Assembly: GCF_002440555.1 (NCBI RefSeq)
Contig: NZ_DJUR01000036.1
Span: 75,436 to 82,626, forward strand
Reading direction: 5' to 3'
DNA length: 7,191 nt
Source: Aerococcus sp. UBA6277
Lineage (GTDB): Bacteria > Bacillota > Bacilli > Lactobacillales > Aerococcaceae
The position numbers and the translations under genes were made by a program. The notes under the pieces are model-generated. The model worked only from the letters and a program-made list of their open reading frames with translations, did not search any database and was not told where the DNA came from. Shown one piece after another: positions 5,479 through 7,191 of this stretch. How positions within the stretch are numbered: position 1 is the first letter of the stretch; every line of letters starts with the position of its first letter.

Positions 5479-5533
5479 CATATCAAAAAGCCAAGATCAT
5501 ATACAAATCTTGGCTTTTTGATATGGTTTTTTT
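5479..5533 (+). terminator. Strong rho-independent terminator after the SHOCT gene
   Basis: A perfect 19-bp stem (5479-5497 with 5507-5525) with a 9-nt loop is followed by a T run (5527-5533). The central CAAAAAGCCAAGAT pairs with ATCTTGGCTTTTTG. It can also form on the opposite strand. Confidence 0.8.
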
Positions 5534-5608
5534 CTACATAAAATCAACACATTCATATATTATTATAAAAACAGAAACATAAAATAAATCAAAGCAAGGG
5601 GATAAATT

Positions 5609-5692
5609 ATGCACCACCATGAAAGTAAAGAAGAGAAATCAGGAACGCAGTACCACAATCTTTTCAGAAACCTACGGAAAAATTATGAATAA
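5609..5692 (+). CDS. 27-residue His-headed small ORF, unrecognised
   Basis: The ATG at 5609 lies 7 nt after AAGGGG(A), nearly the same ribosome binding site as the lipoprotein gene downstream. The peptide starts MHHHESKEEKSGTQYHNLF and ends RKNYE, so it is hydrophilic and basic at the end. HHH and a further His hint at metal binding, in keeping with the neighbours. It could instead be the head of a truncated gene, such as a small membrane protein that lost its helix. The gap to the lipoprotein gene is 71 nt with no terminator, so co-transcription is likely. I do not recognise a family. Confidence 0.4.
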   Translation: MHHHESKEEKSGTQYHNLFRNLRKNYE

Positions 5693-5763
5693 TTCAGGCA
5701 ATTATAGAGCAATAAAAATAGTACGAAAAGTAAAAAGTACGTAGTAAAAAAGGGGATATTAAA

Positions 5764-6972
5764 ATGAAAAAAAGAATCACTTTAGCACTATTGTCGTCAG
5801 TGGGTCTCTTGCTTGCAGCTTGTGGTCAAGAAGAGTCAACAAGTAGTCAAAATTCTTCTCAACAAGCAATTGTATCAACGTCACAAGAAACTAGTGAGTC
5901 TCAATCTAGTTCTAAAGAAGAAAATAAGGAACAAACAGAAGCCTATTACACTTCCGATACTGGAAGTGTTACAAAAGTAGATGCTCAAACGCACGAAGTT
6001 GTGGATACAATTGCCATCGATGGATCCGCACATAATGTACAAATTTCACCTGATGAAAAAGTCATTGGTGTAACAATTGTTCCCAGCGAGGGGCATGCTG
6101 AAGACAGTTCAGGTAGTAATGAAAGTATGGAGATGGAACACGACGAAGATAGTGATACCAGTATGAGCAATGAAAGTATGGAGATGGGACAGGACGAAGA
6201 TAGTGATACTAGTATGAGTAATGAAAGTGACGATGAAAAAGGTATTGCAGCTTTTTATGATGCTGAAACAGGTGAAAAACTTGCAGAAGTTGAAGTAGGG
6301 AGTCACCCTGCTCATATCGTTTTCACTAACGATGGCAACTATGCAGCAGTTTCCAATAATGGAGAGAACACTGTTTCAGTCATTGATGTATCTACTTATG
6401 AAGTGGTTGAAACAATCCCAACAGGCGAAGGTCCACACGGTTTTAGAATCGCTGAAGACGGAAAAACGGCTTACGTTGCCAATATGGGTGAAGACACTGT
6501 AAGCGTCCTTGATTTAGAAAGTATGGAAGAAGTTAATAGAATAACTGTTGGCAGTACTCCAGCTACAACTGGTATTACCTCAGATGGACAAACGCTCTTA
6601 GTAACATTAAATGGAGAAAATGCGTTAGCAATCGTTGATCTGACAACCAATAAAGTTGAGAAAGTAGCAGTTGGAAATGGTCCTATCCAGTTGTTTATTC
6701 AACATGATGATCAATATGTATTTGTGGCAAATGAAGGTACCGAAGAGAATCCTTCCAATACCGTTTCAAAGGTTGATTTAAATAGTAATGAAGTGGTCGA
6801 AACAATCGAAGTGGGTAGCGGTGCACATGGAGTTGTCATTAGTGAAGACGATAAATACACCTTTGTCACGAATGCATTCGATGATACGGTCAGTGTTATT
6901 GAGAATGAGACTAGTGAAGTTATTGTCACGGTTGAGGTTGGTGAAACACCAAATGGGATTACTCTGAAATGA
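5764..6972 (+). CDS. YncE-like YVTN beta-propeller lipoprotein with acidic Met-rich insertion
   Basis: The 402-residue product starts with a lipoprotein signal: MKKR, a hydrophobic stretch, then lipobox L17-A-A-C20. It should be anchored on the outer face of the membrane. Residues 21-60 are a Ser/Gln/Glu-rich linker. Seven YVTN/YncE-type repeats follow, with strands such as NTVSVIDVSTYEVVETIPTG (202-221) and DTVSVLDLESMEEVNRITVG (244-263), enough for one seven-bladed propeller. Between blades 1 and 2, residues 119-152 are two 17-residue repeats (NESMEM..DEDSDTSMS), rich in Met and acid. H90, H184, H225 and H355 occupy equivalent turns of four blades. Met-x-Met and His clusters suit copper or silver binding, so extracytoplasmic metal handling near copB is inferred; the family itself has no single known function. 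ATG 5764 has AGGGGA 7 nt upstream. It is complete at both ends. Confidence 0.88.
   Translation: MKKRITLALLSSVGLLLAACGQEESTSSQNSSQQAIVSTSQETSESQSSSKEENKEQTEAYYTSDTGSVTKVDAQTHEVVDTIAIDGSAHNVQISPDEKVIGVTIVPSEGHAEDSSGSNESMEMEHDEDSDTSMSNESMEMGQDEDSDTSMSNESDDEKGIAAFYDAETGEKLAEVEVGSHPAHIVFTNDGNYAAVSNNGENTVSVIDVSTYEVVETIPTGEGPHGFRIAEDGKTAYVANMGEDTVSVLDLESMEEVNRITVGSTPATTGITSDGQTLLVTLNGENALAIVDLTTNKVEKVAVGNGPIQLFIQHDDQYVFVANEGTEENPSNTVSKVDLNSNEVVETIEVGSGAHGVVISEDDKYTFVTNAFDDTVSVIENETSEVIVTVEVGETPNGITLK
6118..6219 (+). repeat. Two tandem 51-bp repeats coding for an acidic Met-rich segment
   Basis: Copies at 6118-6168 and 6169-6219 differ at only four bases: two change residues (EH to GQ) and two are silent. 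A partial third copy (NES, 6220-6228) follows. Each encodes NESMEM..DEDSDTSMS. Near-identity points to recent duplication by slippage or unequal recombination, so copy number may vary among strains. Confidence 0.85.
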
Positions 6973-7120
6973 TTATTAGTGTTAAGTTAAACTAAAAAAT
7001 CAACTTAATGATTTCTGAAAAGGGATAAATATTCTAACGTTTAAAAATCTTAATTAGTCCTAAATTAAATGGAAAACTTTATCATGAAGCTGAAAAAGCG
7101 GTTCACTTTACATTGATATG
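6973..7120. other. Short spacer after the lipoprotein gene, little content
   Basis: It is AT-rich and non-coding. The only structure is a weak pair TTAAGTT/AACTTAA starting about 10 nt after the stop, without a T run, so it is not a convincing terminator. Confidence 0.35.
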
Positions 7121-7176
7121 CTCCCTCTAAAGTAGACACTTAAAAAAGTAAATCTACTTTAGGGGGAGTTTTTTTT
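7121..7176 (+). terminator. Terminator-like hairpin, possibly an insertion-sequence end
   Basis: CTCCCTCTAAAGTAGA (7121-7136) pairs with TCTACTTTAGGGGGAG (7153-7168) over 16 bp with one G-U, followed by eight T. This has the form of a rho-independent terminator and would serve the lipoprotein gene. The AAAGTAGACACTT phrase also resembles terminal repeats of IS3-type elements, so a mobile element may begin here. The window ends 15 nt further on, so this cannot be settled. Confidence 0.6.
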
Positions 7177-7191
7177 GCGTTCAAATAGTAA

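Noticed and set aside
1..7191. CRISPR array, tRNA or rRNA genes
   Set aside because: No regularly spaced direct repeats and no tRNA- or rRNA-like sequence were seen. The only clear tandem repeat is the coding 51-bp pair at 6118-6219.

Overview
The window looks like chromosome or plasmid DNA of a low-G+C Gram-positive bacterium, most likely of the order Lactobacillales (Aerococcus/Carnobacterium-like). The reasons are AT-rich sequence, strong AGGAGG-type ribosome binding sites, a lipobox lipoprotein, a CopY-type cop operator and a CopB-type P-type ATPase with a His-rich head. The genus is inference only.

Left part (1-2163), iron/iron-sulfur stress. Two genes on the minus strand overlap by 20 nt: a 91-codon DUF1858 protein, then a DUF438-hemerythrin-PAS protein that is open for all 444 codons to the left edge and so continues outside the window. 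Transcribed divergently is a MIP18/DUF59 (SufT-like) iron-sulfur assembly factor. The DUF1858 and hemerythrin parts together resemble a split RIC/ScdA-type iron-centre repair protein. The divergent promoters appear to overlap at their -35 boxes, and perfect inverted repeats lie on the MIP18 side.

Middle part (2164-4493), copper export. A promoter region carries a near-consensus cop box (GTTTAC-N4-GTAAAC). It is followed by copB, a P1B-3 type copper/silver ATPase. The gene is broken: one G is missing from a G run near 3580-3582, so the frame stops two codons after the phosphorylation loop and continues in the -1 frame. The start region looks damaged and the TM8 signature MSxST reads MSLFT. No copY, copZ or copA is visible.

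Right part (4494-7191), accessory envelope genes. A long stretch with no convincing gene holds a 153-bp nested inverted repeat ending in the arm GAGGCTGGGACAAAA and its complement. Next are a one-TM SHOCT protein with a strong terminator, a tiny His-headed ORF, and a lipoprotein. The lipoprotein is a seven-bladed YVTN/YncE-like beta-propeller with an acidic Met-rich tandem repeat inserted after the first blade. The window ends in a terminator-like hairpin that may be an insertion-sequence end.

Working model (inference): the right half is a copper-handling island whose exporter has decayed, or appears so through an assembly error. The SHOCT protein and the Met/His-bearing propeller lipoprotein are candidate uncharacterised extracytoplasmic metal-binding partners. 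The left half is an independent iron-sulfur repair locus.
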